DNA of 64,000 bases from Rhizobium deserti (GTDB lineage Bacteria; Pseudomonadota; Alphaproteobacteria; Rhizobiales; Rhizobiaceae). A program made the translations under genes and the position numbers. This document shows, in pieces, positions 28,714 to 40,064 of this stretch. The DNA lies in the NCBI RefSeq assembly GCF_004358025.1, contig NZ_SMTL01000002.1, forward strand, positions 1,054,001-1,118,000, read 5' to 3'. Numbering within the stretch: the stretch's first letter is position 1; the number at the start of each line of letters is the position of its first letter. The notes below the pieces were generated by a model that had not been told where the DNA came from, searched no databases, and saw only the letters and a program-made list of their open reading frames with translations.

Positions 28714-29172
28714 ATGGCTAATAGCGAAAGTTTCATGGCAGCAGCACTTGCCGAAGCGACGGAAGCGGCGAGGATCGGGGAGGTTCCGGTGGGTGCCGTT
28801 CTGGTGCTGGACGGCAAGATCATTGCCCGCTCGGGAAACCGCACCCGGCTTGCCAATGACGTGACGGCGCATGCGGAAATAGCCGTCATTCGCAATGCAT
28901 CTCAAAGCCTCGGCCAGGAGCGCCTGCTTGGTGCCGATCTTTACGTGACGCTGGAACCCTGCACCATGTGCGCTGCGGCGATCTCATTTGCGCGGATAAG
29001 GCGGCTTTACTACGGCGCAGAAGATCCCAAGGGAGGGGCTGTCGACAACGGCGTACGCTTCTTTGCCCAGCCGACCTGCCATCATGCTCCGGAGGTCTAC
29101 TCCGGGCTGGGCGAAACAGCGGCAGCAAGCCTGCTCACCACCTTCTTCAGGTCAAAGCGCCAAGACGACTAG
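28714..29172 (+). CDS. tadA: tRNA-specific adenosine deaminase TadA
   Basis: 152 aa. Converts the wobble adenosine of tRNA-Arg(ACG) to inosine. The zinc and catalytic residues are present: His53-Ala-Glu55 (TAHAEIAVI) and Pro82-Cys83-x-x-Cys86 (EPCTMCAAAI); EVPVGAVLV and the GGAVDNGVRFF loop are typical of the family. Start ATG 28714 gives the standard length. Divergent from rluB; its stop lies four bases from the convergent lipoprotein gene. Confidence 0.95.
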   Translation: MANSESFMAAALAEATEAARIGEVPVGAVLVLDGKIIARSGNRTRLANDVTAHAEIAVIRNASQSLGQERLLGADLYVTLEPCTMCAAAISFARIRRLYYGAEDPKGGAVDNGVRFFAQPTCHHAPEVYSGLGETAAASLLTTFFRSKRQDD

Positions 29173-29175
29173 CGC

Positions 29176-29814
29176 TTACTGGAAGGGCTGCCACCAGCTT
29201 GAATTCTTGCCGGCAGCGGCGGCTTCCTTCTTGCGCCGCTTTTCCTTCTGGCTTTCGGGCTCGCCGACATCCGCAAGCACGGCAGCATCCGCCTGGCGAT
29301 ACTGGGTCGGCGGCTCGGCCAGCGAGCGACGCGGCGTACCGGCGATATCGACGTTTTCCGCATCGGCCTTGGCCTTGCGGAAGGCTTCCCATTTCTGGCT
29401 CTCGGTCAGCTGCCCGGCTTGGCCCTTGCCGGTCAGCAGCGGCGAGCGGTAACCTGCATTGCCCTGGTTCTCGTCCGCCTCTTCACGCAGCCGCGCGCGC
29501 GTTTCTTCCGGTGACTCGACCCAATTCGCATTGTTCTCCCGATTGGCCAGAGAAGCCTGCGGCGGCGGCAGTTCGGCGCCCTGCTGCTTGGTGGCGACCA
29601 CCAGCGAAGGCCGCGGATTGTATTTGAGGTTGCGTTTGGCGTCCTGGTTCTTGGGGGCGATCGCGACAGAAGATCCCAAGTCGTCGACAAGATGCTCCAT
29701 GGCAGTCTTGTCCGTGCCATAGGTTGGGCTACCCATGCACCCGGAAAGGGTCAATGTCGCGGCCAGGATGCCTGCCGCGCCGATTGCGACACGAAACGCA
29801 GATGTCGTTTTCAT
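29176..29814 (-). CDS. Hypothetical lipoprotein
   Basis: 212 aa, not recognised as a named family. A lipoprotein signal is clear: basic start, hydrophobic AIGAAGILAATLTL and lipobox LSGC (Cys26), giving an acylated protein, probably in the outer membrane. The mature part is hydrophilic and low in complexity, with Glu/Lys/Ala-rich helices and the C-terminal run EKRRKKEAAAAGKNS ending WWQPFQ. It lies 133 bases downstream of ileS on the same strand. Confidence 0.8.
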   Translation of the reverse strand: MKTTSAFRVAIGAAGILAATLTLSGCMGSPTYGTDKTAMEHLVDDLGSSVAIAPKNQDAKRNLKYNPRPSLVVATKQQGAELPPPQASLANRENNANWVESPEETRARLREEADENQGNAGYRSPLLTGKGQAGQLTESQKWEAFRKAKADAENVDIAGTPRRSLAEPPTQYRQADAAVLADVGEPESQKEKRRKKEAAAAGKNSSWWQPFQ

Positions 29815-29947
29815 CTAAACCCTTCCAGCAGCGCCCGTCCCGGCGCCTGCGAGATATACTTTACAACCCCCTGCCGGAAAAATCCGGCCGATTTCAGGCA
29901 GAAATACCGGATCATGCGCAAAAGCGCAATGATCAGCTAAGCTTGGT

Positions 29948-32935
29948 TCAGGCCAGACGTCCAAGAGCAGCGAGCTCCCGAAGCGCCGCGGCATCGCGTG
30001 CCGAGACGTCCGGATAGGCGGGATCCGACCCAACATCCTTGGTGACCCGCCAGGACCTTGCACATTTGACACCTTCGGCGAGCTTCGGCTCGACGGCGAC
30101 GCCTGCCACCTCCGGGAGGCGGAACGCGCCATCCGGTCCCACGCCGGAGATTACGGAGATGTGGGAAGTGATGCAGGTTTCCTCGAAATCCTGGCCTTCC
30201 AGCACCTTCATCAATTCGGCATCAGCGATATAGACAGTCGGAGCCGCCTCGAGAGAGGAGCCGATCCGTTTGTCCTTGCGCTCGATTTCGAGCGCGCCGG
30301 TGACAACCGAACGAACCTTGCGGATCTTCACCCATTTTTCATCGAGCGCGTCATTGCGCCAGTCCGCAGGGATGGCCGGGAACTGCTCCAGATGCACCGA
30401 GACCGCGTCGGGCTGACGCGACAGCCAGGCTTCTTCCGTTGTGAAGGGCAGCATGGGCGCAAGCCAAAGAACCATGCAGTCGAAGATCTTGCGGATCACC
30501 GCCAGCGCCGAACGGCGGCGAAGCGACGACGGGGCATCACAATAAAGCGCATCCTTGCGGATGTCGAAGTAGAAGGCCGACAGTTCGATATTGGCGAAAT
30601 CGATCAGCGCGCGGGCGATCTTCTTGAACTCGAAAGCGTCATAACCTTCGCGCACGATCTTATCGATCTCGGTGAGACGATGCAGCATGAGCTTTTCGAG
30701 CTCCGGCAGATTGGCATAGGCGATTTCCTCGCCCTCGTCATGGGCGAGCGTGCCAAGCATCCAGCGGATCGTATTCCTGAGCTTGCGATAGGCATCGACA
30801 TTGGTCTGAATGATCGTCTTGCCGAGCCGCTGGTCTTCCCAGTAATCCGTGGTCATCACCCAGAGGCGCAGAATGTCGGCGCCGGCATCCTTCATGACAT
30901 CCTGAGGCGCTACGACATTGCCGAGCGACTTGGACATCTTCTGGCCCTTTTCATCCATGGTGAAGCCATGGGTGACGACCGTGTCATAGGGTGCGCGGCC
31001 GCGGGTGGCGGCCGATTCCAGCAGCGAGGAATGGAACCAGCCGCGATGCTGATCTGATCCTTCAAGATAAACGTCGGCCGGCCATTTCAGGTCGGGACGA
31101 TCTTCCAGCGTAAATGTGTGGGTCGACCCTGAATCGAACCAAACGTCAAGAATGTCCATGACCTGGGTCCAGGGCTCGTTGGAGCGCCCCCCGAGGAACC
31201 GCTCGCGTGCGCCTTCGGCAAACCAGGCGTCGGCGCCTTCTGCGTCAAAAGCTTCCAGGATGCGCTTGTTGACTGCCTCGTCCTGCAGGACATTACCCTG
31301 TTCGTCGGCAAATACGCAGATCGGCACGCCCCAGGCACGTTGGCGCGACAGGACCCAGTCAGGGCGCTGCTCGATCATGGCGCGCAGGCGGTTCTGGCCG
31401 GCAGCCGGAACAAAGCGCGTATCGTCGATCGCTTTCAGGGCGCGAGTCCGCAGCGTACTGCCGTCGGCTAGGTCCTTGTCCATGTAGACGAACCATTGCG
31501 GCGTGTTGCGGAAGATGATCGGCTTCTTGGAGCGCCAGGAATGCGGGTATTGATGCTTCAGCCGGCCGCGGGCAAACAGCATATTGCGCTCGATCAGCGC
31601 CTTGATGACGCGGTCATTGGCATCGCCTTTTTTGCCATTGTCATCCATCACGCGGCCGCCCTCGAAGCCCGGCGCATCGGCGGTGTAGAAGCCGGCATCA
31701 TCGACCGGGAAAGGGATCCGCGTGTCGATGCCGCGCGCTTCCAGCTCGCGGACCATCGACGTCCAGGCGTCAAAGTCCTCGCGGCCGTGGCTGGGGGCAG
31801 TGTGCACGAAACCAGTACCGGCATCGTCGGTGACATGGTCGCCGGCGAGAAGCGGGACGGGAAAGTCATAACCGAGATCGCGCAGAGGATGGCCGCAGGT
31901 GATTTCGGCAAGATCGTCGGCGGAAACATCCTGAAGACGTATATATTCCAGCTTGGCCTTCTTAAAGGCTTCATCCGCCAAAGCATCGGCAAAGATGAGC
32001 TTGGTGCCCGGCTTCGGACCGAAATCGTTCTCAGCCGCCGTCACTTTGTAAAGTCCGTAGGCGACCTTCGGCGAATAGGCGATGGCGCGGTTGCCTGGGA
32101 TGGTCCAGGGCGTCGTGGTCCAGATGACGATGGAGGCGCCCTGAAGCTCGCCCAGCGTGCCCGTCTCATCGGCATTCTGTCGGACGATGGCATCGCGGTA
32201 GGCCGCGCCGGATTCCAGGCGGGCGCCGGGCGCATCCTTGCGGACGACGGGGAAGGGTACCCAGATCGTGTCGCTCTCGTAGTCGTGATACTCGACCTCG
32301 GCTTCCGCCAGCGCCGTGCGCTCGACCACCGACCACATGATCGGCTTCGAGCCGCGATAAAGCTGGCCGCTCATGGCGATCTTCAACAGTTCGCCAGCGA
32401 TGCGGCTTTCGGCATGGAAGTTCATCGTGAGGTAAGGATTGTCGAAATCGCCGACGATGCCGAGGCGCTTGAACTCGTCGCCCTGGATCTTGATCCACTT
32501 TTCCGCATAGGCGCGGCATTCCTTGCGGAATTCGATCATCGCGTCCGGCTGCTTCAAGTCAGGCTTGGCTTTGCCCTTGGCGCGATAATTTTCTTCCTCG
32601 ATCTTCCACTCGATCGGCAGGCCATGGCAATCCCAGCCCGGAACATAGTTCGAGTCATAGCCGCGCATCTGGAAGGAGCGGGTGATGACGTCCTTGAGGA
32701 TTTTGTTGAGCGCGTGGCCGATATGGATGTTGCCGTTGGCATAGGGCGGGCCATCATGCAGCACGAATTTTTCGCGGCCGGCGGCGGAGGCGCGGAGCTT
32801 CTTGTAGAGGTCCATCTCACGCCAGCGGGCAACCAGTTCCGGCTCCTTCTGCGGCAGGCCGGCGCGCATGGGGAAATCCGTCTCGGGCAGATAGAGGGTC
32901 TTCGAGTAGTCGAGCTTCTGGTCGGTATCGGTCAT
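29948..32935 (-). CDS. ileS: Isoleucyl-tRNA synthetase
   Basis: 995 aa class I synthetase. HIGH motif is [11 protein letters not shown] (within [15 protein letters not shown]), editing (CP1) domain includes [18 protein letters not shown], the KMSKS motif is [16 protein letters not shown], and an anticodon-binding helix bundle follows. ATG 32935 is used; a TTG three codons upstream (32944) is possible. The C-terminus is of the bacterial type with few cysteines, so it may lack the zinc knuckle of E. coli IleS. Confidence 0.97.
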   Translation of the reverse strand: MTDTDQKLDYSKTLYLPETDFPMRAGLPQKEPELVARWREMDLYKKLRASAAGREKFVLHDGPPYANGNIHIGHALNKILKDVITRSFQMRGYDSNYVPGWDCHGLPIEWKIEEENYRAKGKAKPDLKQPDAMIEFRKECRAYAEKWIKIQGDEFKRLGIVGDFDNPYLTMNFHAESRIAGELLKIAMSGQLYRGSKPIMWSVVERTALAEAEVEYHDYESDTIWVPFPVVRKDAPGARLESGAAYRDAIVRQNADETGTLGELQGASIVIWTTTPWTIPGNRAIAYSPKVAYGLYKVTAAENDFGPKPGTKLIFADALADEAFKKAKLEYIRLQDVSADDLAEITCGHPLRDLGYDFPVPLLAGDHVTDDAGTGFVHTAPSHGREDFDAWTSMVRELEARGIDTRIPFPVDDAGFYTADAPGFEGGRVMDDNGKKGDANDRVIKALIERNMLFARGRLKHQYPHSWRSKKPIIFRNTPQWFVYMDKDLADGSTLRTRALKAIDDTRFVPAAGQNRLRAMIEQRPDWVLSRQRAWGVPICVFADEQGNVLQDEAVNKRILEAFDAEGADAWFAEGARERFLGGRSNEPWTQVMDILDVWFDSGSTHTFTLEDRPDLKWPADVYLEGSDQHRGWFHSSLLESAATRGRAPYDTVVTHGFTMDEKGQKMSKSLGNVVAPQDVMKDAGADILRLWVMTTDYWEDQRLGKTIIQTNVDAYRKLRNTIRWMLGTLAHDEGEEIAYANLPELEKLMLHRLTEIDKIVREGYDAFEFKKIARALIDFANIELSAFYFDIRKDALYCDAPSSLRRRSALAVIRKIFDCMVLWLAPMLPFTTEEAWLSRQPDAVSVHLEQFPAIPADWRNDALDEKWVKIRKVRSVVTGALEIERKDKRIGSSLEAAPTVYIADAELMKVLEGQDFEETCITSHISVISGVGPDGAFRLPEVAGVAVEPKLAEGVKCARSWRVTKDVGSDPAYPDVSARDAAALRELAALGRLA

Positions 32936-33176
32936 GTGGGGCAATCGTCTCTGGCGCCGTTCGATGGCGCATGTCGATGAAATCGGCTGGCGGAAAGCGC
33001 GTGATTATCGCGCGGAAACCCGGACCCTCCCGCTTACTTTCAAGCAGCGCGGAAGGCCGGGCCGATAATTCGTATGATCTGGGCCAGCCGAAATTTTCTC
33101 ATGGTGGCGGTTCTTTAAGGGTTTTTACGCTGGAAAGGAAGGGGATTCCCAATTAGCAGGCCGCTCAAAACTGGAT

Positions 33177-33205
33177 TTGATTCTGGTGCCACTTGCGCAT
33201 ATATT
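33177..33205 (+). promoter_or_regulatory. Sigma-70-type promoter of the Xre/RES module
   Basis: TTGATT (33177-33182), 17-base spacer, TATATT (33200-33205), 29 bases before the antitoxin ATG and with AAAGGAG as ribosome site. Both hexamers match the consensus well and the spacing is ideal. Confidence 0.6.
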
Positions 33206-33234
33206 TGAGGGCATACGGCACAAAGGAGATTCCG

Positions 33235-33633
33235 ATGCGCACGTCTGCCAACATGCCCATTCGCCAACGCCTTGAAGTCGCCTCGCACGGGCAGATTCAC
33301 AGCTATAATGGAACAACGGTTCTGGAGCTGACGAAGCTTGGCTTCTCAGTGGAAGAGCTGCACCGTTTCGTTGCTCCTCGCCGCACGCTTGCCCGGCGTA
33401 TCGCCAACGGCGAACCGTTGACGATCGGCGAAAATGACGGCGCCCTGCGTGTAGCGAGGGTCATGAAATTGGCCGAGCGTGTCTTTGGAGATATTGGCCG
33501 AGCCCAGAAGTGGCTGCGCAAACCCAATCGCGGCATGCAGGGCATCGTACCGATCGACCTGTTGGAAGCGGAAAGCGGCGCCGTCCTTGTCGAACAAGCC
33601 CTGCATCAGATCGACCACGGGATTTACGTCTAG
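33235..33633 (+). CDS. Xre/MbcA/ParS-type antitoxin (DUF2384)
   Basis: 132 aa. Antitoxin of the Xre-RES type II module. The N-terminal half holds a helix-turn-helix-like segment (LELTKLGFSVEELHRFV, RRTLARRIANGE) and the C-terminal half holds the toxin-binding domain with VMKLAERVFGDIGRAQKWLRKPNRGMQG, IDLLEAESGAVLVEQALHQIDHG, the hallmark of DUF2384. AAAGGAGATTCCG precedes ATG 33235. The toxin gene starts two bases after its stop, so the two are co-translated. Confidence 0.92.
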   Translation: MRTSANMPIRQRLEVASHGQIHSYNGTTVLELTKLGFSVEELHRFVAPRRTLARRIANGEPLTIGENDGALRVARVMKLAERVFGDIGRAQKWLRKPNRGMQGIVPIDLLEAESGAVLVEQALHQIDHGIYV

Positions 33634-33635
33634 CC

Positions 33636-34070
33636 ATGATCCTGTGGCGTATTTCGAACTACGCCGATCTTGCCGGGAAAGGTGGACTGATCGCGCCCGG
33701 TCGATGGCACAGACAGGGCTTTGCCATTGTCTACTGCTGTGACCATCCCTCGACTGCTCTTCTTGAGATCCTAGTCCACTTGGATGTGGATGAGCTGCCT
33801 TTGCAATTCCAGCTGTTGAAAATCCAAGTGCCTGATGACATTGCGCTCGAAACGGTGGAGATCGACGCTGCCAATCTCGATAACATCGATCTTACTCGGC
33901 AGAAGGGAAGCAACTGGCTGGAGAGCCGGTCGTCCTGCCTTCTCAAAGTACCTTCGATCATTCTTCCCGAAGCCGCCAATGTTCTGATCAACCCGCAACA
34001 TGCAGATGCTACGCGGCTGGTGATCGAAAACGTTGCGCGCTATCCCTTCGACAGCCGCCTGCTCCGCTAA
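33636..34070 (+). CDS. RES-domain toxin
   Basis: 144 aa. RES proteins degrade NAD+ (shown for MbcT and related toxins). Key residues of the domain are visible: Arg in LWRISNY, GRWHRQGFAIVY, Ser and Glu in HPSTALLEILVHL. The C-terminal PSIILPEAANVLINPQHADA is also typical. Start ATG 33636 two bases after the antitoxin. The pair sits between ileS and ribF, inserted among housekeeping genes. Complete and apparently functional. Confidence 0.92.
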   Translation: MILWRISNYADLAGKGGLIAPGRWHRQGFAIVYCCDHPSTALLEILVHLDVDELPLQFQLLKIQVPDDIALETVEIDAANLDNIDLTRQKGSNWLESRSSCLLKVPSIILPEAANVLINPQHADATRLVIENVARYPFDSRLLR

Positions 34071-34073
34071 TCC

Positions 34074-35054
34074 TCAAAACGCAATATTCTGATCCACTTC
34101 GCCCAGAGGCGTGACGCCGGACAGAAGCGCCCGCGCTTCCTCCTCGTCCCGCTTCATCTGGGCGACCAGGGGATCGAGGCCGTCGAATTTCAACTCGTCG
34201 CGCAGATGGCCGAAGAACGAAACGGAACAAGTTTCGCCATAAAGACTGCCGGAAAAATCGAACAGGTAGGTTTCCAGAAGCGGCGCGCCGTTTTCGGTCA
34301 CGGTCGGGCGGCGTCCGTAACTGGCGACGCCGTCGTGGAGGCTTCCGTCCGGACGGCGGAAGCGCACCGCATAGATGCCGGCCTTCAGCTCGGTTTCCGC
34401 AGGAAGCCGCATATTGGCAGTTGGATAGCCGAGCTGCCGTCCGAGCTTTTCGCCGCCGATCACCTCCGCCTCGACCGTATAGCGATACCCCAGAAGCCCG
34501 GCAGCTTCCGCGACATCGCCTCCAGCCAGGAGCGATCTGATCCGGCTCGAAGAGATGACTTCGGCATTCTCGTCCCGGAAGGCGTCCATCAGCGACACGG
34601 TGAAGCCGTGCCTTTCACCGGAGGCCATGAGAAAAGCCGGGCCGCCTTCCCTGCCCTTGCCGAAATGGAAATCGAAACCGGTGACGACAGCGCTGGCAGA
34701 CAACCAGTCAACGAGGATGGTCTGGATGAATTCTTCCGCCGACCGGGAGGCGAAATCGGCATCAAACGGATATTCGATGACGCAAAGGAAGCCCATGGCT
34801 TCGAGCAGCCGTGCTTTCAGCGGCGCAGGCGTCAGCCGGAAGACCGGCTCATCAGGACGGAAGATACTGCGCGGATGCGGCTCGAAGGTCAGAACCAGGG
34901 CCGGCACCTGTCGCTCCGAAGCCACCGCCAGGGCCCGCTCGAGAACGCTGCGATGGCCACGATGCACGCCGTCGAAATTGCCGATCGCCACCACGCCGCC
35001 CTGCAGCGCCTCAGGCAGCGGCTCTTTCTTCTCGTTGCGGTGGAATACCGTCAT
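34074..35054 (-). CDS. ribF: Bifunctional riboflavin kinase / FAD synthetase
   Basis: 326 aa. Makes FMN and FAD. N-terminal adenylyltransferase with VVAIGNFDGVHRGHRSVL and VLTFEPHPRSIF, then SSSRIRSLLAGGDV; C-terminal kinase with LGYPTANMRLP and GVASYGRRPTVTENG, LLETYLFDF. ATG 35054 gives the normal family length; the frame extends to 35123 without family similarity. Starts 19 bases after the upstream HAD phosphatase gene, probably one transcript. Confidence 0.95.
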   Translation of the reverse strand: MTVFHRNEKKEPLPEALQGGVVAIGNFDGVHRGHRSVLERALAVASERQVPALVLTFEPHPRSIFRPDEPVFRLTPAPLKARLLEAMGFLCVIEYPFDADFASRSAEEFIQTILVDWLSASAVVTGFDFHFGKGREGGPAFLMASGERHGFTVSLMDAFRDENAEVISSSRIRSLLAGGDVAEAAGLLGYRYTVEAEVIGGEKLGRQLGYPTANMRLPAETELKAGIYAVRFRRPDGSLHDGVASYGRRPTVTENGAPLLETYLFDFSGSLYGETCSVSFFGHLRDELKFDGLDPLVAQMKRDEEEARALLSGVTPLGEVDQNIAF

Positions 35055-35073
35055 CACTGAATTCCAACTGCCA

Positions 35074-35922
35074 TCAAGCCAGGCGCGGCATCCAGTATTT
35101 GGGCGCCGCATTCTCCTGCGCAAGCCAGGCTTTCAAGATCGCCTCGTCCGTCTGACCATTGACGGCATATTCCGCCACATGGATGCCGTCGCTGATATAA
35201 AGTAGGTCAAGCCCTTGCGAAAGCGCGCCTCGCACATCGGTCGGCATGCCATCGCCGATTGCCAGGACCTGATCTTTTTGGAATTCGCCGCGTTGTTCGC
35301 GGGCTGCCGCAAGTGCTGCCTCATAGATCGGCTTATGGGGCTTGCCGGCAATGCGGGTCTTGCCGCCGAGCTGTTCGTAATAGGCGGCGACCGCGCCGGC
35401 GCAAGGAATAATCTTGTGGCCGCGCTCGACCACCAGGTCCGGATTGGCGCAGATGAAGGGCACGCCACGGGCAACGAAGGCCTTCAGCATCTCCGTGTAA
35501 TCTTCCGGCACTTCCTTTTCGTCGTCGAAGAAGCCGGTGCAAACGATGGCGTCCGCCTTTTCGGCGCCGACTACCTGGACATCCAGGCCGTCGAAGAGGG
35601 GCATGTCGCGTTCCGGCCCAAGCAGAAATACCATGTTCGGCCCTTCGGCGATCAGCTTGCGGGTGACATCGCCGGAGGTGACGATCCGGTCGTAGGTCCC
35701 GTCCGGTACGCCGAGTGCTTTCATCTGCTCGATGACGCCCGGCGCCGGGCGCGGCGAATTGGTGATCAGGACAACGGTTGCACCGGCATTGCGGGCAGCA
35801 GCCAGAGCAGCACAGGAATGCTGGAACACCTCGACGCCGTTATGAACGACGCCCCAGGCGTCCGAAAGAACGACGTCGTAGTCGCCGATCACTTCGATCA
35901 GATTGCCGATGCGCTTTGCCAT
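35074..35922 (-). CDS. NagD-like class IIA HAD hydrolase (TIGR01459-type)
   Basis: 282 aa. Motif I is VVLSDAWGVVHNG, motif II is VVLITNSPRPAPGV, motif III is in RIAGKPHKPIYEAAL and motif IV is LAIGDGMPTDVRGA. The WG after motif I is typical of the alphaproteobacterial TIGR01459 group. Its substrate is unknown; the tight link to ribF makes a phosphatase in flavin metabolism plausible, but this is inference. Confidence 0.88.
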   Translation of the reverse strand: MAKRIGNLIEVIGDYDVVLSDAWGVVHNGVEVFQHSCAALAAARNAGATVVLITNSPRPAPGVIEQMKALGVPDGTYDRIVTSGDVTRKLIAEGPNMVFLLGPERDMPLFDGLDVQVVGAEKADAIVCTGFFDDEKEVPEDYTEMLKAFVARGVPFICANPDLVVERGHKIIPCAGAVAAYYEQLGGKTRIAGKPHKPIYEAALAAAREQRGEFQKDQVLAIGDGMPTDVRGALSQGLDLLYISDGIHVAEYAVNGQTDEAILKAWLAQENAAPKYWMPRLA

Positions 35923-36019
35923 GCTTGCCTGTCCACCTGGTTTTGATGGCGCTGATGTCGCAAAGCACGCATCTCATGGCAAGGAGATTTGCGTAAGCGG
36001 CAGCGATTTCATCCTCGTG

Positions 36020-37366
36020 TCATGCAAGACCGGCCCATCTGAGGGCGAGACCCGTGACGGCACAGACACCCAATACGGTGATCATGCCGACCCTCATCCG
36101 AAACAGGAGGATGGCTGACAGCAGAAACAGCAGGACGGCCAGAGGATCGAGGCTTCCCCATATGGGCCAGGAGAGATCGAGGCCGAGCGCCGGCCAGATC
36201 GCCACCTGCCGCACATCGCGGAAAAGCACATGCAGACTAAACCAGATCGACAGATTGAGGATGACGCCGACCACCGCCGCCGTGATGGCAGACAAGGCGG
36301 ATGAAAACACTCGATTACCGCGCAGGCGCTCGATAAACGGGGCGCCGGCGAAAATCCAAATGAAGCTCGGCACGAAGGTCGCCCAGGCCACCAGAACCGC
36401 GCCAACAACGCCGCCGGCGAGCGGGCCAAGCCCGGCCGCCTCGCGAAAGCCGACCAGGAAGCCGATGAACGACAGGACCAGCACCAGTGGCCCGGGCGTC
36501 GTTTCGGCCAGCGCCAAACCATCCAACATTTCTCCCGGTTTCAGCCAGGCATAATCCTCCACAGCGACCTGCGCTACGTAGGCAAGCACCGCATAGGCAC
36601 CGCCAAAGGTCACCAGCGCCATTTTCGAGAAGAAGGTGAACATTGCCATCAGGCTTTGCGGACCTGAAGCGATCCAAAGAACGGCAATCGGTGCCTGCCA
36701 GACGCATATCCAGAACAGCAGTGTCAAGGCGGAGCCCAGCACAGGCGGCTTCTTCTCGAGGTCGGCGGGCGCCGCTTCGAATTGGGTTTGGCTGCCCCGG
36801 CTGCGCGTGTGGAAAATACCCGTCAACGCCGCCAGAAGCACGACCCAGGGAAATGGCAGGCTGAAAACGAAAAGCGCGACGAAGGCCAGGGCTGCAACAG
36901 CGACGAGGAACCGGCTTTTCAGCGTCTTGCGCCCAAGCCGGATCACCGCTTCCACGACGATGGCGAGCACGGCCGCCTTGAGGCCGAAGAAGAGGCCGGC
37001 GAGCCAGGTCGTGTCCTGGTAGAGTGCATAGGCCGACGACAGCCCGATGATGACGGCCAGTCCCGGCAGCACAAAGAGAAGACCGGCGATGATGCCGCCG
37101 CGGACACCATGCATGAGCCAGCCGATATAGGTGGCAAGCTGCTGGGCCTCGGGCCCCGGCAGGAGCATGCAATAGTTCAGGGCGTGCAAAAACCGCTCTT
37201 CGGAAAGCCAGTGCCTTTCTTCCACCACGACCCGATGCAACATGCCGATTTGGCCGGCGGGGCCGCCAAAGCTTAGCAGGCCGATCCGGCCGAACACACG
37301 GCTCAGTTCACCAAGTGTGGGCGAAGGCGGAGCATCCGCAGCTTCAGATGAACCAGGCATCGGCAT
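36020..37366 (-). CDS. chrA: Chromate transporter, long-chain ChrA
   Basis: Membrane protein of the CHR family, about 448 aa, with two homologous halves of roughly six helices. Each half starts with the CHR pattern: N-half RIGLLSFGGPAGQIGMLHRVVVEE and C-half FSKMALVTFGGAYAVLAYVAQ, with PGPEAQQLATYIG and TTPGPLVLVLSFIG as the paired downstream motifs. Exports chromate; many are induced by chromate or sulfate limitation. Start ATG 37366 is chosen; an in-frame GTG at 37417 would add 17 residues and run into the groES promoter. Divergent from groESL. Confidence 0.9.
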   Translation of the reverse strand: MPMPGSSEAADAPPSPTLGELSRVFGRIGLLSFGGPAGQIGMLHRVVVEERHWLSEERFLHALNYCMLLPGPEAQQLATYIGWLMHGVRGGIIAGLLFVLPGLAVIIGLSSAYALYQDTTWLAGLFFGLKAAVLAIVVEAVIRLGRKTLKSRFLVAVAALAFVALFVFSLPFPWVVLLAALTGIFHTRSRGSQTQFEAAPADLEKKPPVLGSALTLLFWICVWQAPIAVLWIASGPQSLMAMFTFFSKMALVTFGGAYAVLAYVAQVAVEDYAWLKPGEMLDGLALAETTPGPLVLVLSFIGFLVGFREAAGLGPLAGGVVGAVLVAWATFVPSFIWIFAGAPFIERLRGNRVFSSALSAITAAVVGVILNLSIWFSLHVLFRDVRQVAIWPALGLDLSWPIWGSLDPLAVLLFLLSAILLFRMRVGMITVLGVCAVTGLALRWAGLA

Positions 37367-37397
37367 GAGAAGCGTCTCGAAAATTTTTCCAGCGTTC

Positions 37398-37425
37398 TTG
37401 ACTCTGCGAGCCGGCACCCTTATCT
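37398..37425 (+). promoter_or_regulatory. groESL promoter
   Basis: TTGACT (37398-37403), 16-base spacer, TTATCT (37420-37425), placing the transcript start at about 37432, directly at the CIRCE operator. CTTGAC at the -35 also fits the alphaproteobacterial RpoH consensus start. Confidence 0.7.
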
Positions 37426-37433
37426 CGGCCTCG

Positions 37434-37460
37434 TTAGCACTCCCCGAGGGAGAGTGCTAA
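37434..37460 (+). promoter_or_regulatory. CIRCE operator (HrcA-binding)
   Basis: TTAGCACTC-N9-GAGTGCTAA, a perfect match to the CIRCE inverted repeat, which HrcA binds to repress groESL and releases on heat shock. It lies 57 bases before the groES ATG. Confidence 0.97.
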
Positions 37461-37516
37461 CAGCAAGTCTCACGGATCTCGTATCCGTTCATGTCATTTG
37501 ATCGAGGGATTAGACA

Positions 37517-37813
37517 ATGGCAAGCACCAATTTCCGCCCCCTGCACGACCGCGTCGTTGTTCGCCGCGTCGAGTCTGAAGCCAAGACCAAGGGTGGCATC
37601 ATCATTCCCGATACCGCCAAGGAAAAGCCCCAGGAAGGCGAAATCGTCGCCGTCGGCACCGGCACCCGTGACGACAAGGGCAATATCACTGCTCTCGACG
37701 TCAAGGCTGGCGACCGCGTTCTGTTCGGCAAGTGGTCCGGCACTGAAGTCAAGCTTGATGGCGAAGACCTTCTGATCATGAAGGAATCCGACATCATGGG
37801 CATTATCGGCTGA
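37517..37813 (+). CDS. groES: Co-chaperonin GroES
   Basis: 98 aa heptameric lid of the chaperonin. Motifs: [19 protein letters not shown], the mobile loop [15 protein letters not shown] and [19 protein letters not shown]; ends GIIG. First gene of the CIRCE-controlled groESL operon, 57 bases before groEL. Confidence 0.98.
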   Translation: MASTNFRPLHDRVVVRRVESEAKTKGGIIIPDTAKEKPQEGEIVAVGTGTRDDKGNITALDVKAGDRVLFGKWSGTEVKLDGEDLLIMKESDIMGIIG

Positions 37814-37846
37814 TCTAGCCGTCTGCTCGTTCCGAAATATCGCTGA

Positions 37847-39734
<1,888 letters not shown>

Positions 39735-39749
39735 TTACTTGAGCCATAA

Positions 39750-40064
39750 TCAGTCGATGTATCGGCCATTATTGTTCTTGCGATAGATATTGCGGGAAGC
39801 GCGATCCTGCTGGCGCTCTATCCGACGGCGCTCTTTGGGCGAAATATATCCGTCGCGTGTTGCACGGCTCTGGCTGCGATCGATGTGTCGCTGCTGCCGT
39901 TCGATCTGACGCAGTTCTTGCGGCGTCAGATCGCCTCGGGCAGCACCGCGATAGATGCGATATTCCTGACGACTTTCGCGCGCTTCGCTACGATAGGTCT
40001 GCGCAACGCTTGGCATTGCCGAGCCCACTATAACGGCCAGGGCTGCGATGACGATCTTCTTCAT
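39750..40064 (-). CDS. Small secreted protein with EF-hand-like internal repeat
   Basis: 104 aa. A clear signal peptide (MKKIVIAALAVIVGSAM, cleavage near SVAQ) leads to a very basic mature part. Two related units follow: GDLTPQELRQIERQQRHIDR and, about 28 residues later, DGYISPKERRRIERQQDRAS. The G/D-D-x-T/S-P-x-E beginning resembles degenerate EF-hand loops seen in similar periplasmic proteins. Function unknown. GGAG lies nine bases before ATG 40064. Confidence 0.75.
   Translation of the reverse strand: MKKIVIAALAVIVGSAMPSVAQTYRSEARESRQEYRIYRGAARGDLTPQELRQIERQQRHIDRSQSRATRDGYISPKERRRIERQQDRASRNIYRKNNNGRYID

Noticed and set aside
29869..29890. GCCGGA-loop-TCCGGC hairpin after ileS
   Set aside because: No T-run follows the stem on either strand, so not called a terminator.
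31110..31150. tRNA-like TTCGAxxC stretch on the reverse strand
   Set aside because: It is codons of ileS; no acceptor, D or anticodon arms can be drawn.
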